64,000 bases of DNA from Rhodopseudomonas sp. P2A-2r (GTDB lineage: Bacteria; Pseudomonadota; Alphaproteobacteria; Rhizobiales; Xanthobacteraceae): contig NZ_CP110389.1 in the NCBI RefSeq assembly GCF_026015985.1, positions 4,930,001 through 4,994,000 of the forward strand, read 5' to 3'. The translations under genes and the position numbers were made by a program. The notes beneath the pieces were generated by a model. The model was not told the DNA's origin. It was given only the letters and a program-made list of their open reading frames with translations, and made no database searches. This document shows positions 62,360 through 64,000 of the stretch, piece after piece; position 1 is the stretch's first letter; each line of letters opens with the position of its first letter.

Positions 62360-62992
62360 CTATCGGTAAAAGCGCGAGCGACCGCGGCGGGCCGATGCCC
62401 AGCTGGTCTCGGGCCGCGGCGTCTCGCGGGCCTTTTCCTTGCTGTCGATGCCGCCGGCGATGCGGAGCTTTTCGGAAGCGATGGCGCGCAAATTCGAGGC
62501 ATAGGCAGCCGACTTGCCGCATTTGCGCGCGCAGCAGGCCGCCAGCTCATAGCCGAACTGTTCGAGAAACAGCACGTCCCACAGCCTGGGGGACTCGACG
62601 CGGCGGGTGTAGCAGACGTTCGGGTTCGTGATCGATGTCACCAGGATCGACGCCTCGACCGGCACGCCGCCGACAGTGAGCGTGGCGCTTTCGATCGCCC
62701 AGCTGTCGTCGTCGGCGCCCTCGATAAAGCGAACGCGGATGCAATCGGCCGGCAGCGGAAAGCGGATCTTGAGCGTGCCGTTGGAGGCTGTGGCATCCGC
62801 CGCCGGCGTCACCCAGGCCGTGGCGAAATTCCACCACTTCAGCCGCAGTGTCGCATCGCGCGCGATGGCAAAGAACTGCCGCACCGCGCGCGTGCGCGTG
62901 TTGTTATCCGACAGCGTGGCAATCTCGCGCTGGCCCAGATGACCCATCGCGAGATTGGCCGCATATTCTTCGCTGCCGCCGAGAGCGACCAT
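62360..62992 (-). CDS. Tail tubular protein A, T7 gp11-like
   Basis: 210 residues: MVALGGSEEYAANLAMGHLGQREIATLSDNNTRTRAVRQFFAIARDATLRLKWWNFATAW is the helical adaptor start of gatekeeper/tail tube A proteins, followed by a beta-rich middle with PADCIRVRFIEG and a second helical region. It joins the portal to the nozzle. It lies 14 bp downstream of the 63007 gene and 8 bp before tail tubular B. Confidence 0.8.
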   Translation of the reverse strand: MVALGGSEEYAANLAMGHLGQREIATLSDNNTRTRAVRQFFAIARDATLRLKWWNFATAWVTPAADATASNGTLKIRFPLPADCIRVRFIEGADDDSWAIESATLTVGGVPVEASILVTSITNPNVCYTRRVESPRLWDVLFLEQFGYELAACCARKCGKSAAYASNLRAIASEKLRIAGGIDSKEKARETPRPETSWASARRGRSRFYR

Positions 62993-63006
62993 GGACGCCG
63001 CTCCGG

Positions 63007-63489
63007 TTACTTCTTGCTGTAGACCATGTGGCCGGAGAACGTTGCGGTGGCCGTAGCGTCAGCCTTGAGCTGCAGCGCGATGTCGTATTCGACGCCGGGG
63101 TCCTTCGAGAGGCCCAGCAACTGCCAGATCTGCTTTCCGGCGTCTGCTACACCGATCGACGCGAAGGGATCCTTGACGCCCGCGGCAGCAAGCGTCAGCG
63201 CGTCGGCGAAGATGTCGATATCGACCGCAGCGCCGTCCTTGTACAGACCGATATCGACATCGGACGCGCCGGTGATCGCGCCGTGCTTCAACGTGGAGAG
63301 GCCGGCCAGAGGTACCGCATTCGAGGCGATCTTGCCGACATAGAACAGCGACGTCGCGCTGTTGCCATTCGTGACGGTCGTGGTCGGGATGTTGATGACG
63401 CGCATGCGGCCTTCGGCGAGCACGGCGGGGATCAGATCTGCAGAGCTGGGGCTCTTGGCGCTGCCTGCAAAGATAGTGACGACGGCCAT
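63007..63489 (-). CDS. Small phage structural protein, function unknown
   Basis: 160 residues, mostly beta and Ala-rich (MAVVTIFAGSAKSPSSADLIPAVLAEGRMRVINIPTTTVTNGNSATSLFYVGKIASNAVPLAGLSTLKHGAI). It lies between the capsid-like and tail tubular genes. A head-decoration or neck role is a guess from position; no family recognised. Confidence 0.65.
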   Translation of the reverse strand: MAVVTIFAGSAKSPSSADLIPAVLAEGRMRVINIPTTTVTNGNSATSLFYVGKIASNAVPLAGLSTLKHGAITGASDVDIGLYKDGAAVDIDIFADALTLAAAGVKDPFASIGVADAGKQIWQLLGLSKDPGVEYDIALQLKADATATATFSGHMVYSKK

Positions 63490-63573
63490 TGTGGCCTCCT
63501 TTGTTGATCGAAAGAACAGCGAGACGCGAACAGGAAGGCGGTCGCCGGCGGATCGCTCCGCCGGCGGCTACGC

Positions 63574-64000
63574 CTATTTCTTGTTGAGAATCTTCACGAC
63601 CTTGTAGTCCTCGGAGCGCGTCGCGGCTTCCCAGCCTTCGATGTAGACGTGCTCGCGGAACTGCTTGGCCGGGTTCTGCGCCGACTTGATATCCATCGGC
63701 ATGAACGGCCCCCAGTGCAGGGCGCTGCGGCAGAACAGGCCGGCCTGATAGGTGCTGGCGTCGTACTGCCCGAGCCGCTTGGTGATGATGATGGGGATAT
63801 CGAAGATCGTGCGGACGCGCTGGCTCATGTCGTCGAGCTGCGCCTTCGAGCGATAGTCCTTCGAGATGTGGGTGAGATCGTTCCACAGCTGCTCGTTCTC
63901 GACGGCGGTCATCGCCAGCGCTAGGCTCTCTTCCTCCAGCGTGATGTCGTCGGTTTCCATCAGCTGCATGCCGTTCAGGATCTTCTTGACGGACATGCCG
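63574..64000 (-). CDS. Probable major capsid protein, C-terminal part
   Basis: The frame stays open to the window edge, so the start lies beyond 64000. The visible ~142 residues (ITLEEESLALAMTAVENEQLWNDLTHISKDYRSKAQLDDMSQRVRTIFDIPIIITKRLGQYDASTYQAGLFCRSALHWGPFMPMDIKSAQNPAKQFREHVYIEGWEAATRSEDYKVVKIL) look like the C-terminal region of T7-like capsid proteins, and its position just before the tail tubular genes agrees. Confidence 0.6.
   Translation of the reverse strand, partial: GMSVKKILNGMQLMETDDITLEEESLALAMTAVENEQLWNDLTHISKDYRSKAQLDDMSQRVRTIFDIPIIITKRLGQYDASTYQAGLFCRSALHWGPFMPMDIKSAQNPAKQFREHVYIEGWEAATRSEDYKVVKILNKK

Larger units (their letters stand above)
45973..64000 (-). mobile_element. 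T7-like podovirus prophage, one end
   Basis: Everything from the tRNA-Lys remnant to the window edge is one minus-strand phage module. In transcription order it holds a capsid-like protein, tail tubular proteins A and B, internal virion proteins, tail fibres, endolysin, RlpA-like protein, spanins and a membrane protein. Most junctions overlap by one to four bases. Missing in the window are the portal, terminase, replication genes, repressor and integrase, expected beyond 64 kb. The tail-tube, internal-virion and fibre order follows T7. Two genes carry single-base frameshifts, which may be errors, so the element could be intact. Confidence 0.88.

Overview
The window reads as a high-GC alphaproteobacterial chromosome of the Bradyrhizobium/Rhodopseudomonas type (Nitrobacteraceae). 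The evidence is the many paralogous acyl-CoA genes and LivK-type binding proteins, DUF1127, DUF3309 and CsbD stress proteins, and a core block of tRNA-Glu, rluD and rpoH. No taxonomic search could be run.

Positions 1-20411 hold a catabolic cluster for a hydrophobic carboxylic acid or terpenoid/alicyclic compound. It has CoA activation (an AMP-forming ligase and two CaiB-type CoA-transferases), four acyl-CoA dehydrogenase modules, an enoyl-CoA hydratase, a hydratase/hydroxyacyl-CoA dehydrogenase fusion, a thiolase, a CYP108-like P450, a quinone oxidoreductase, an AraC-type regulator and three LivK-type binding proteins with no permease or ATPase genes. A minus-strand block and a plus-strand block meet at 13.5 kb. 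A near-palindrome of the form ATGGTWSAACCWT lies before three of the transcription units.

Positions 20412-45800 are mosaic. IS3 and IS21 remnants abut an orphan arsA. Small stress-type genes and gene remnants follow, then a trimeric autotransporter adhesin, a DUF1127 protein, two LuxR-type regulators, a broken amidase, an Old Yellow Enzyme homologue, a bicupin oxalate decarboxylase, an outer-membrane protein, a PfkB kinase divergent from a GntR regulator, azlCD, tRNA-Glu(CTC), rluD and rpoH. A short motif coding for AHQPFGG recurs three times here, twice at the start of small ORFs.

Positions 45973-64000 are one end of a T7-like (podovirus) prophage integrated at a tRNA-Lys(CTT) gene. The displaced 3' half of the tRNA remains at 45973-46017. 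All phage genes are on the minus strand, mostly with ATGA or TGATG junctions. In transcription order they run from capsid and tail-tube proteins through internal virion proteins (one with a transglycosylase domain), tail fibre and endolysin to a nested spanin pair. The integrase, packaging and replication genes and the intact tRNA should lie beyond 64 kb.

At least eight otherwise healthy genes, including rluD and two phage virion genes, are broken by single-base indels, mostly in short homopolymers. The simplest reading is residual sequencing error, so most entries called pseudogene here are flagged as possibly intact in the real genome.
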